Below, piece after piece: positions 56,844 to 64,000 of a stretch of 64,000 nucleotides of DNA (position 1 is the first letter of the stretch; the number at the start of each line of letters is the position of its first letter). The position numbers and the translations under genes were made by a program. Where the stretch lies: assembly GCF_029760895.1 (NCBI RefSeq), contig NZ_CP121679.1, positions 2,680,001 through 2,744,000 on the forward strand, read 5' to 3'. This DNA is from Ancylobacter sp. WKF20 (GTDB taxonomy: Bacteria > Pseudomonadota > Alphaproteobacteria > Rhizobiales > Xanthobacteraceae). The notes under the pieces are model-generated. The model did no database searches, was not told the origin of the DNA, and worked only from the letters and a program-made list of their open reading frames with translations.

Positions 56844-57593
56844 TCAAATCCCCGCGCCCGTCGGGCTCGCATTGCCCTTCATCAGGATCGGCCCCGTGGG
56901 CCGTCCTGTCGGCGATCCACCGGCCGGCTCCAGCGTCACTTCATAGAGCTGATCGGCCGCCGGCTGCGGCAGGCCATCCACGTTGAGCGGGATGGTTTGT
57001 AGGGCATTGAGCAACCCGACCGAAACCGGGCCGCGCGTGCGGTCCCACAGGGTCCAGACCTGCAGCGACTTGCCTTCCGGCGCCCTGAGCTCGCTCAGCG
57101 CCAGAAGCTCCGTGCGTCCATCCCGGAAGGCGTTGACCACCGCCGCCGGCTGGTTCTGGTCGGACAGAAGCACGGCCACCAGGACCGGGGCCTGCGCCGC
57201 CTTCTGGGCGACATACCCGATGCCTACCGACAGCAGCACGGTTGCGGCACAAGCGGCGAGGCCAACACCGCGCCAGAGAGGAAGGCTGTTCCACCAGGGC
57301 GCGCCTTGCTTGCGCTGCGTCGCGCGCGTGCCGGAAATCGGCCGCGTCGTCGGTTCGATGGCGCTCATAGCCCGCGCCGGCAATGAGGCCTCAATCCGCG
57401 ACCATAGAGCCGGATCCGGACAGACGAAGGGCGCGGTCGCGTCGAGTTCGGCCACCCGCTCGCGCCATTCCTCCACCAGCGCGGCAAGGCGTTCATCGCC
57501 CGCAAGCCGCGCCTCGCAGTCCCGCGCCTCCTCGGGATCCAGAAGGCCCAGCACATATTCGCTGGCGAGACGCTCGCGCTCCTGCGGGCTCAT
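56844..57593 (-). CDS. Anti-sigma factor, RskA/ChrR-like with one TM segment
   Basis: 249 aa. N-terminal ~75 residues form a zinc-free anti-sigma domain (ERERLASEYVLGLLDPEEAR, AALVEEWRERVAEL). One transmembrane helix at ~110-130 ([21 protein letters not shown]). The periplasmic RskA C-terminal domain (~135-245) contains QNQPAAVVNAF and LQVWTLWDRTRGPVSVGLLN. Its ATG overlaps the stop of the sigma gene by 4 bp, so they are co-translated; it would hold that sigma factor inactive at the membrane. Confidence 0.9.
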   Translation of the reverse strand: MSPQERERLASEYVLGLLDPEEARDCEARLAGDERLAALVEEWRERVAELDATAPFVCPDPALWSRIEASLPARAMSAIEPTTRPISGTRATQRKQGAPWWNSLPLWRGVGLAACAATVLLSVGIGYVAQKAAQAPVLVAVLLSDQNQPAAVVNAFRDGRTELLALSELRAPEGKSLQVWTLWDRTRGPVSVGLLNALQTIPLNVDGLPQPAADQLYEVTLEPAGGSPTGRPTGPILMKGNASPTGAGI

Positions 57594-58159
57594 GTCAGGC
57601 AGTCCTTGAGCGTGCGAAGGCTCCTGCGGATCCAGGCCTTGGCGGTGCCGAGCGGCACGCCGAGCCGGCCGGCCAGTTCGCCATGGGTCAGGCCCCGCAG
57701 ATAGGCGAGAAGGATCGCCCGCCGCCTCATGGGCTCAAGTCGGTCAAGGCAGCGTTTCAAGGCGCTGGTTTCCGACAGCGCCACCAGAAGGCTCTCGGCG
57801 TCCGCCTCTTCCGAGGCGGGCTCAATGGCGTCGTAATCCTCCACCAGTTCGATGCGCCGCTCGCCCCTCAGCACGTTGAGCGCCGTGTTGCGCAACACGG
57901 TGAAAACCCAGGTGGAGGCCTTGCCGCGCGCCGGATCGAAGCTCCCGGCCTTTTCCCAGATGCGCAGGAATGTGTCGTGGACGACCTCGTCGGCAAGGTC
58001 GCGCCGGCGCAGCATGCGGAGCGCGACACCCGTCATCTTCGGCGCCAGATGCTCGTAAAGCCGGTGAAGGCTCGCCCGCTCGCCGCGCGCGCAGCCGCGC
58101 AACGCTTCGGCGAGTTCGTCTTCGACGCCGTCCGGGGCGATGCGCGTGAGGGTTGTCAC
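57590..58159 (-). CDS. ECF sigma factor (RpoE/SigK type)
   Basis: 189 aa. Region 2 (LYEHLAPKMTGVALRMLRRR, DEVVHDTFLRIWEKAGSFDP) and region 4 (PMRRRAILLAYLRGLTHGEL, LGVPLGTAKAWIRRSLRTLK) are both intact, with the linker only. No ATG gives a normal start; GTG at 58159 (VTTLTR) is chosen. It pairs with the RskA-type anti-sigma downstream and faces a DUF4394 gene, a common target-gene layout for this ECF group. Confidence 0.88.
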   Translation of the reverse strand: MTTLTRIAPDGVEDELAEALRGCARGERASLHRLYEHLAPKMTGVALRMLRRRDLADEVVHDTFLRIWEKAGSFDPARGKASTWVFTVLRNTALNVLRGERRIELVEDYDAIEPASEEADAESLLVALSETSALKRCLDRLEPMRRRAILLAYLRGLTHGELAGRLGVPLGTAKAWIRRSLRTLKDCLT

Positions 58160-58318
58160 CAGCGGGTTCCGCAAGGTTGCTCTGTTTGCGTTACGCCGGA
58201 GGAAGCGCCGCGGATGCAGCTGCGCGAATTTTTTCGCATCCCTCTGCGTCCGTGCCGGAGACCGGCGTGTAGCCGCTCTGTCTGCCGACCTCAGTTCGGC
58301 TTCAACGGAGTACGCCCC

Positions 58319-59092
58319 ATGAACCGCACGATGATCGCCATCGCCGTCGCCGGACTGGCGATGACCACGACCGCCGCCAGCGCCCAGTCGGTCGCGGCCC
58401 TGCTTGATGGCAACAGCATCGCCATCGTGGATGTGAAGGCCGCCAAGGCGGGCGCGCCGATGAAGATCGCCGGGACGGGCAAGCTCGTCGGCATCGACGT
58501 GCGCCCGGCCGATGGCATGCTTTACGGCCTGTTCGACGACGGCACGCTCGTGACCATCAACCCCATGAGCGGCGCCACCAGCCCCAAGTCGAAGCTCGAC
58601 ACGATGCTGCCCGCCGGCACTGTGGCGACGGTCGACTTCAACCCGGTCGCCGACCGGCTGCGCGTCATTGGCAGCGACGGCACGAATCTTCGGGCCAATG
58701 TCGATGACGGCAAGGTGACCAAGGATGGCGCGCTGAAATACGCCGACGCTGACATGAACAAGGCAATGGCGCCCAAGGTCGTCGCCGGCGCCTATACCAA
58801 CTCGGTGAAGGGCGCCAAGGAAACCGCGCTGTTCGATGTCGACGCGGCCGCCGGCACGCTGGTGAAGCAGGCGCCGCCCAATGATGGCCTGCTGAATTCC
58901 GTCGGCAAGCTGGGTGTCAGTGCCGGCTCCTATGCGTTCGACATCCCGGCCGGCAGCACGAGTGAGGGCTGGCTGATGGCCGACGGCACGCTCTACCGGG
59001 TCGATCTCGCCAGCGGCAAGGCGACAGTGGTCGGGATGATCGGCGGGGTGTCCGGCAAGGTGCACGACATCGCCATTCTGCCGGCCATGTGA
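58319..59092 (+). CDS. DUF4394 secreted protein
   Basis: 257 aa. Signal peptide 1-23 (MIAIAVAGLAMTTTAASA-Q). The mature part has repeating beta-propeller-like blocks: GTGKLVGIDVRPADGMLYGL, ATVDFNPVADRLRVIGSDG, DGTLYRVDLASGKATVVGMI. DUF4394 proteins are extracytoplasmic with unknown function. Divergent from the sigma/anti-sigma pair (160 bp shared promoter region), so it is the likely target of that ECF system. ATG 58319 follows CGGAG. Confidence 0.85.
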   Translation: MNRTMIAIAVAGLAMTTTAASAQSVAALLDGNSIAIVDVKAAKAGAPMKIAGTGKLVGIDVRPADGMLYGLFDDGTLVTINPMSGATSPKSKLDTMLPAGTVATVDFNPVADRLRVIGSDGTNLRANVDDGKVTKDGALKYADADMNKAMAPKVVAGAYTNSVKGAKETALFDVDAAAGTLVKQAPPNDGLLNSVGKLGVSAGSYAFDIPAGSTSEGWLMADGTLYRVDLASGKATVVGMIGGVSGKVHDIAILPAM

Positions 59093-59245
59093 GGCTCACA
59101 CCGGACAGGGGGCCGCCGCGCGCGGGCTCCTCGCCCGAATGTCGCTTGCAGCAAAGCGGCTGTCGCATGCGTGAAAGTCTCGTCTCCCGTTCCGTCGAAC
59201 AATTCCAGACGACAGCGGGGCTCACCCGCGAGGGAGAACAGACCG

Positions 59246-60505
59246 ATGCTCGACAGCACGCAGACCCCGTTGAAAGCGCTCATCCGCCGCCGCAAACCCG
59301 GCTACAGCCTGGAAGCTCCGTTCTACACCAGCCCCGAAATCTTCGAGGCGGATATGGACGTGATCTTCGGCCGCCACTGGATCTTTGTCGGCGTCGAGCC
59401 GGACGTGCCGGAGCCGGGCGATGCCATGACGCTCGACATCGGCAAGACCGCCGTGGTCATCGTGCGCGACGACGACAATGAAGTCCGCGCCTTCCACAAT
59501 GTCTGCCGCCACCGCGGCGCGCGCCTCGTTCTCGACTACAAGACCACGGTCGGCAATCTCGTCTGCCGCTATCACTCCTGGACCTACGGCCTCGATGGCA
59601 AGCTGCTCTTCGCCGAGCATATGGGCCAGGGCTTCGACATGGGCTGCCACAGCCTGAAGCCGATCCACTGCCGCTCGCTGGAAGGCCTGATCTTCATCTG
59701 CCTCTCCGAGGAGGCGCCGGCCGATTTCGATGTGATGGCCGCCAAGATGGCGCCCTATCTCGCCCCGCACGACCTGAAGAACGCCAAGGTCGCTTTCGAG
59801 AAGGACATCATCGAGCCAGGCAACTGGAAGCTCACCATGGAGAACAACCGCGAGTGCTACCACTGCTCCGGTAATCACCCCGAGCTGACCGTGCCGCTCT
59901 TCGCCTATGGCTTCGGCTTCGCGCCGGAGGAGCTCGATGAGCATGGCCGCAAGGAAGCCGAAGAGTACGCCAAGCTGGTCACCACCTCGCACCGCGAATG
60001 GGAGAGCTGCGGCTTCCCGTCAACCATGATGGAGCACCTCGACGACATGGTGACCGGCTTCCGCACCGAGCGTCTGCCGCTGGCGGGCGACGGCGAGAGC
60101 CACACCAACGACACCAAGGCCGCCTGCAAGAAGCTGCTCGGCAAGATCAACGATCCCAAGCACGGCGCGCTGCATTTCTGGACCCAGCCGAACTCCTGGC
60201 ACCACTTCATGTCCGACCATGCCGTGGTGTTCTCCGTGCTGCCGCTCGACGCCGAGCGCTCACTGCTGCGCACCAAATGGCTTGTTCATAAGGACGCGGT
60301 CGAGGGTGTCGATTACGACATCGAGAATCTCACCGCCGTATGGGACGCCACCAATGACCAGGATTCGACGCTGGTCGGCTATTGCCAGGAAGGTGCCCGC
60401 AGCCCGGCCTATGAGCCCGGTCCGTACTCCCCGCACACCGAGATGCTCGTGGACAAGTTCTGCAACTGGTACATTGGCCGCATGGCCGAGCATGTCGGCC
60501 GCTGA
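59246..60505 (+). CDS. gbcA: Rieske oxygenase, glycine betaine demethylase large subunit
   Basis: 419 aa. Rieske 2Fe-2S motif C-R-H-R (NVCRHRGARLVL) and C-R-Y-H (VCRYHSWTYG) at ~90-115; mononuclear iron site in MENNRECYHCSGNHPELTVP (His/His) with a later Asp. LLRTKWLVHKDAVEGVDYDI and the C-terminal NWYIGRMAEHVGR fit GbcA/stachydrine-type demethylases. It hydroxylates a methyl group of glycine betaine, releasing formaldehyde and dimethylglycine. Its stop overlaps gbcB by 1 bp; GAGGGAG precedes ATG 59246. Stachydrine/proline-betaine demethylase is a close alternative. Confidence 0.85.
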   Translation: MLDSTQTPLKALIRRRKPGYSLEAPFYTSPEIFEADMDVIFGRHWIFVGVEPDVPEPGDAMTLDIGKTAVVIVRDDDNEVRAFHNVCRHRGARLVLDYKTTVGNLVCRYHSWTYGLDGKLLFAEHMGQGFDMGCHSLKPIHCRSLEGLIFICLSEEAPADFDVMAAKMAPYLAPHDLKNAKVAFEKDIIEPGNWKLTMENNRECYHCSGNHPELTVPLFAYGFGFAPEELDEHGRKEAEEYAKLVTTSHREWESCGFPSTMMEHLDDMVTGFRTERLPLAGDGESHTNDTKAACKKLLGKINDPKHGALHFWTQPNSWHHFMSDHAVVFSVLPLDAERSLLRTKWLVHKDAVEGVDYDIENLTAVWDATNDQDSTLVGYCQEGARSPAYEPGPYSPHTEMLVDKFCNWYIGRMAEHVGR

Positions 60506-61674
60506 TGATGGACGCGCTGACACCCACGCCGTCGCCCGATCCGGCGGCGCTGCGCCTCGCCGGCAACCTGCCTGAGTGGAACCCGGAAGCGGACGATGTG
60601 CTCATCGTCCGCGAGATCCGCGACGAGACGGCGGATGTGAAGACCTTCGTGCTCGCGCCGAAGGAGCCCTGCATCTTCCGCTACGCGCCGGGCCAGTTCC
60701 TGACGCTCGACCTCTCGATCAATGGCGAGGCGATCAACCGCTGCTACACCATCGCCTCGGCGCCGACGCGCCCGCACACGCTCGCCATCACGGTGAAGCG
60801 CGTGCCGGGCGGGCCGGTGTCGAACTTCCTGCATGACCATGTGAAGGTGGGCGGCGAGCTGCGCGCCGTCGGGCCGATGGGCGATTTCTCCTGCTTCACG
60901 CAGGGCACGCCCTCGCCGACGCCGCGCTATCTGTTCCTGTCGGGCGGGTCCGGCATCACGCCGCTGATGTCGATGGCGCGCACCTTCCATGACCTTGGCG
61001 AACCGCGCGACCTCGTCTTCGTCCACGCGGCGCGCTCGCCCGATGACATCATCTTCCGCAGCGAGCTGGAGATGATGGCGCGCAACCAGCGCGGCAGCTT
61101 CCGTTTCGCGCCGGTCTGCGAGGCCGATGGGCCGTTCAATCCCTGGCACGGCCTGCGCGGCCGACTGAACCTCGGCCTGCTCAACCATATCGCGCCGGAC
61201 TTCAAGGAGCGCGAAATCTTCGTCTGCGGCCCCTCGCCCTTCATGGCGGCGGTGCGGGAGATGCTGAAGGGCGCGGGATTCGACATGTCCCGCCACCATG
61301 AGGAAAGCTTCGACTTCGCCGAGCTGGCCAAGGCCGAACCCGATGTCGCGGCCGACGTCTCGATCGCCGAGGCGGTGGAAGCGGTGCAGGACGCGCTGGC
61401 GCCGCCAGTGGCGAGCTACACCATCGAGTTCGCCAAACAGAAGCGCACCATCGAGTGCCGCTCCGACATGTTCGTGCTTGATGCGGCGCGACGCGCGGGC
61501 GTGCGGCTGCCGTCCTCCTGCTCGAAGGGGCTGTGCGGCACCTGCAAGTCCAAGGTCGTCTCGGGCACTGTCGACATGAAGCATGGCGGCGGCATCCGCC
61601 AGCGCGAGATCGACGCCGGCATGGCGCTGCTCTGCTGCTCCAAGCCGACCAGCGATCTGGTGGTCGACCGCTGA
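60505..61674 (+). CDS. gbcB: Rieske-oxygenase reductase, GbcB type
   Basis: 389 aa electron-transfer partner. FAD-binding domain with RCYTIASAPT (RxYT) at ~70-80, NAD-binding GGSGITPLMSMART at ~148-160, and a C-terminal plant-type 2Fe-2S ferredoxin with SSCSKGLCGTCKSKVVSG and a fourth Cys in LLCCSKP. It passes electrons from NADH to the Rieske centre of GbcA. ATG 60505 or 60508; start coupled to the gbcA stop. Confidence 0.9.
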   Translation: MMDALTPTPSPDPAALRLAGNLPEWNPEADDVLIVREIRDETADVKTFVLAPKEPCIFRYAPGQFLTLDLSINGEAINRCYTIASAPTRPHTLAITVKRVPGGPVSNFLHDHVKVGGELRAVGPMGDFSCFTQGTPSPTPRYLFLSGGSGITPLMSMARTFHDLGEPRDLVFVHAARSPDDIIFRSELEMMARNQRGSFRFAPVCEADGPFNPWHGLRGRLNLGLLNHIAPDFKEREIFVCGPSPFMAAVREMLKGAGFDMSRHHEESFDFAELAKAEPDVAADVSIAEAVEAVQDALAPPVASYTIEFAKQKRTIECRSDMFVLDAARRAGVRLPSSCSKGLCGTCKSKVVSGTVDMKHGGGIRQREIDAGMALLCCSKPTSDLVVDR

Positions 61675-61692
61675 AGTGTCAGGCGTCTCATC

Positions 61693-61718
61693 TGACGCGC
61701 TGAGGTCTCAGCGCGTCA
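61693..61718. terminator. Hairpin between gbcB and the hypothetical gene
   Basis: TGACGCGCTGA (61693-61703), a 4-nt loop and TCAGCGCGTCA (61708-61718) form a perfect 11-bp stem overlapping the stop of the convergent hypothetical gene. No T-run on either side, so termination may be Rho-assisted or this stabilises both 3' ends. Confidence 0.5.
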
Positions 61719-62358
61719 GGCCGAAGGCCTCGCCAAGCGCGCCCTTCACCGTGTCATAGGTCGAGACGGCGCCATCCTTCACCGCGTCATAGGCGGCAGT
61801 GGTGCCCTTGACCGTGCGGTCGACGATCTCACCCGGACCCGGCAGTGGCGGCAAGCCAAGGATACCAGCCTCTTCCGGTTTGGGCGCCGGCTCGGCCGTG
61901 GGTGCCGCGACGAAGGGCGTTGCGGCGGGTCCCACCGGATAGGAGGTGCGCACGATCATCGGGTCGCGGGTCTCGCAGCCGGCCCCGCACTGGTCGAAGC
62001 GCTCGACACCCGCCGGAATTTCCGTCGCCGCCACCGACTTGGCCGGCTTGGCCGCCGCCGCATGCGCCTGCGGCGGCTTGTAGACCGCCTCCGGCTCGAT
62101 CGCCCGCAGCAGCACGGGGATGTCCAGCCGATCGGTCTTGGCGAGGTTCGCGGCCGAGAGATCGTCGACGGGATCGGTTGTCACCACCTGCGCGGCATTC
62201 TTCGGCGCAACCGCCTCGCTGATCGCACGCTCATAGCCACGTCCATCGCCCACCAGATAGATGCTGACGGCGACGAGCACGGCAAATCCGGCCGGTAGCA
62301 GCACGCGGCCGGGCAACCAGGCCTGGAAGGCGGTGAGTGAAGACCAAGTGTGGCGCAT
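61708..62358 (-). CDS. Hypothetical membrane-anchored protein
   Basis: 216 aa. One transmembrane segment at ~15-35 (RVLLPAGFAVLVAVSIYLVG) then a Pro/Ala-rich periplasmic-looking chain with two Cys close together (FDQCGAGCETRDPMIV). The end has a repeated pattern KGTTAAYDAVKDGAVSTYDT. No family recognised. The start ATG 62358 (MRHTWSS) is preceded by GGGAG at long spacing; a longer frame opens at 62517. Divergent from gbdR. Confidence 0.6.
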   Translation of the reverse strand: MRHTWSSLTAFQAWLPGRVLLPAGFAVLVAVSIYLVGDGRGYERAISEAVAPKNAAQVVTTDPVDDLSAANLAKTDRLDIPVLLRAIEPEAVYKPPQAHAAAAKPAKSVAATEIPAGVERFDQCGAGCETRDPMIVRTSYPVGPAATPFVAAPTAEPAPKPEEAGILGLPPLPGPGEIVDRTVKGTTAAYDAVKDGAVSTYDTVKGALGEAFGLTR

Positions 62359-62531
62359 GGGGATAGATCTCCCTGGTGAATCGCCCTCGCGGCGGATCGC
62401 CTTCATTTCGTCGGCGGGGCCGGACATTTTTGCGGCGGCATTCGTTCCCGGCCATGACCGTGCCGGGGTATTTCTGCGCGGTGCCTTGCTACAGTCACGC
62501 TCAGCAACCGGCGGCAACAGGACATGATCCG

Positions 62532-63506
62532 GTGATCGACCTCTCCGCCCTGACCCGCATCGGCTTCCTCACCTTGCCGAACCATTCGATGATCGCCTGC
62601 GCCAACGCGCTGGAGGCGTTGCGCATGGCGAATTACGTGGCCGAGAGCGACACCTATGCCTGGCGCATCGTGACGCTCGACGGAGCGCCGGCCGCCGCAA
62701 GCAACGGGTTGACGCTCTCGCCCACCGTGGCGCTGCACGAGGCCGGACCACTCGACCTGCTGCTGGTTTGCGGTGGCATTGATGTGCGTCATGCGGCGAG
62801 CCCCGCCGTGGCCGACACGCTGCGGCGCCTCGCCCGGCGCGGCGTGGCGCTCGGCGCGCTCTGCACCGGCAGCTTCGTGCTGGCGGAGGCGGGACTGCTC
62901 GATTTCTACCGCTGCGCCGTGCACTGGGAGAACCTCGCCGCCATTCGCGAGGAGTTCCCCGATGTCGGCTTCGTCGAGGACGCCTTCGTCATCGACCGCG
63001 ACCGGTTGACCTGCACCGGTGGCATCGCACCTCTCGATATGATGCTGGCGCTGGTCGAGGCGCGGGGCGGGCGCGGTCTCGCGGATCGCGTCTCCGAGCA
63101 GTTCATCGTGCGGCGTGACGGCGCTCGCGCGGGCCGCAGCGAGGCGCGCCCGCGCCCGTCCCTGCCCGACCCGACGCTGGCCCGCGCCGTCCGGCTCATG
63201 CAGGGGGCGATCGAGCAGCCAAGCGACATCCGGCATATCGCCCAGCGACTCGATGTGTCGCCCCGCCATCTTGAGCGGCTGTTCAGCCGCCATCTCGGCA
63301 CAAGCCCGGCGGCCTATTATCTCGGGCTGAGACTGGAGCGGGCGCGGGAATTGCTGCGCCTGTCGCCGCTGCCGGTGACCGATGTCGGCCTCGCCTGCGG
63401 CTTCCAGTCGGCGGCGCATTTCTCCACCGCCTATGCCCGCCGCTTCGGCCGCCCGCCGAGCGCGGAACGGCACGGCGAGAGGAAGACAAGCGCCGCCCCG
63501 GAGTAA
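62532..63506 (+). CDS. gbdR: GbdR-like AraC-family regulator of glycine betaine catabolism
   Basis: 324 aa. N-terminal DJ-1/PfpI-like domain ([38 protein letters not shown]) and C-terminal AraC HTHs (SDIRHIAQRLDVSPRHLERL, TDVGLACGFQSAAHFSTAYA). The segment PNHSMIACANALEALRMANY is strongly GbdR-like; GbdR activates gbcAB, dgcAB and sox genes in response to betaine and dimethylglycine. Start taken as GTG 62532 after AGGA; an in-frame ATG at 62454 has no ribosome site. Confidence 0.82.
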   Translation: MIDLSALTRIGFLTLPNHSMIACANALEALRMANYVAESDTYAWRIVTLDGAPAAASNGLTLSPTVALHEAGPLDLLLVCGGIDVRHAASPAVADTLRRLARRGVALGALCTGSFVLAEAGLLDFYRCAVHWENLAAIREEFPDVGFVEDAFVIDRDRLTCTGGIAPLDMMLALVEARGGRGLADRVSEQFIVRRDGARAGRSEARPRPSLPDPTLARAVRLMQGAIEQPSDIRHIAQRLDVSPRHLERLFSRHLGTSPAAYYLGLRLERARELLRLSPLPVTDVGLACGFQSAAHFSTAYARRFGRPPSAERHGERKTSAAPE

Positions 63507-63528
63507 GCGTTGCCGAGTAAGCGTTGCC
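63501..63528 (+). repeat. 14-bp tandem duplication at the gbdR stop
   Basis: GAGTAAGCGTTGCC occurs twice in direct tandem (63501-63514 and 63515-63528). The first copy contains the gbdR stop codon, so the duplication leaves the protein unaffected. Confidence 0.7.
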
Positions 63529-63624
63529 TGTTATGGCGCGGCGCAGCATCTGGTATTACAAAGGAATTCGGGGAACTTCGCCCCGTCTCTGCCGAGGACG
63601 CGGTCTTGACCCGCGCTGCCCGCG

Positions 63625-64000
63625 ATGAACATGCCCGTGAAGCCGACCGGCTATCGTCACCTCGCCGCCCGCTATTCCGACCTCGCCGCCGGCGTGCTGG
63701 CGCCTGAGCGCACCCCCGTGGCGGATGCGTGGCTCGGCCTCTCCATGACCTTCGTCGCCGGCGCCACCAATGCCGGTGGGTTGCTGGCGGTCGGGCAGTA
63801 CACCTCGCACATGTCCGGCATCATCTCGGCGGCGGCGGATCATGCGGTGCTGGGCGCGACCGACCTTGTGCTGGCGGGCGGTGGGGCGCTGGCGGCTTTC
63901 CTGTTCGGCGCCGCGACGTCGGCCATCCTGGTCAATTGGGGTCGGCTGCATCACGCGGGGCGCGAATATGCGCTGCCACTGACGCTCGAAGCCTTGCTGC
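63625..64000 (+). CDS. DUF1275 (YoaK-family) membrane protein, 3'-truncated by the window
   Basis: At least 125 codons, open to the right edge. MNMPVKPTGYRHLAARYSDL, then LSMTFVAGATNAGGLLAVGQ, YTSHMSGIISAAADHAVLG and ALAAFLFGAATSAILVNWGR: the GxxxAxGFLxxG-like pattern and early helices of the DUF1275/YoaK family of multi-pass inner-membrane proteins of unknown function. ATG 63625; a second ATG two codons later is possible. Confidence 0.8.
   Translation, partial: MNMPVKPTGYRHLAARYSDLAAGVLAPERTPVADAWLGLSMTFVAGATNAGGLLAVGQYTSHMSGIISAAADHAVLGATDLVLAGGGALAAFLFGAATSAILVNWGRLHHAGREYALPLTLEALL

Overview
The window is a high-GC (roughly two-thirds G+C by eye), gene-dense stretch of an alphaproteobacterial chromosome. 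Gene content and protein style suggest Hyphomicrobiales, most like Xanthobacteraceae (Ancylobacter/Starkeya type); this placement is an inference from recognised families, not a database result. I see no rRNA, tRNA, CRISPR, transposase, integrase or phage gene.

Positions 1-13.9 kb are mixed housekeeping and accessory genes: the 5' end of a threonine ammonia-lyase, a Tat-exported DUF1254/DUF1214 protein, a COG0523 metallochaperone behind a Zur-like palindrome, radC, map, a double-GNAT fusion, an aminotransferase with an overlapping LprI-like gene, an SDR, a KDG-kinase-like PfkB protein, a CDF transporter, an MltB-type transglycosylase, a DJ-1/PfpI protein and a NUDIX hydrolase.

Positions 13.9-35.5 kb form an oxalate/glyoxylate island: two OFA-family (oxalate/formate type) transporters, two GntR/FCD regulators separated by an imperfect direct duplication, oxc, two non-identical frc genes, an IclR regulator divergent from gcl-hyi-glxR, and an operon of a panE2-like oxalyl-CoA reductase, an FAH-family protein and sucCD. 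Together they would import oxalate, activate it to oxalyl-CoA, then either decarboxylate it to formyl-CoA for energy or reduce it to glyoxylate and carry that through tartronate semialdehyde to glycerate. A short palindrome, TGGYAT-N5-ATRCCA, occurs as full sites before gntR2, before panE2, and before a 42-codon reading frame at 35290-35418 (minus) that has its own ribosome binding site and terminator. Related partial sites lie upstream of both OFA transporters and gntR1. This small gene and the shared operator are the most novel items.

Positions 35.6-48.9 kb return to housekeeping: a TM protein, purA, a VOC protein, an EamA transporter, a GNAT, a small K+-channel protein, MliC, a PuuE-type allantoinase, eda, serA-serC, an outer membrane protein and a TerB/DUF533 protein.

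Positions 49-63.6 kb form a methylamine (betaine/sarcosine) island: soxBDAG, sdaA, a GlxA-type AraC regulator, gbcA-gbcB and a gbdR-like regulator, interrupted by an ECF sigma/anti-sigma pair and a divergent DUF4394 gene. It would demethylate glycine betaine and oxidise sarcosine to glycine, with serine leaving as pyruvate. The dimethylglycine step is not in the window. The window ends inside a DUF1275 gene.
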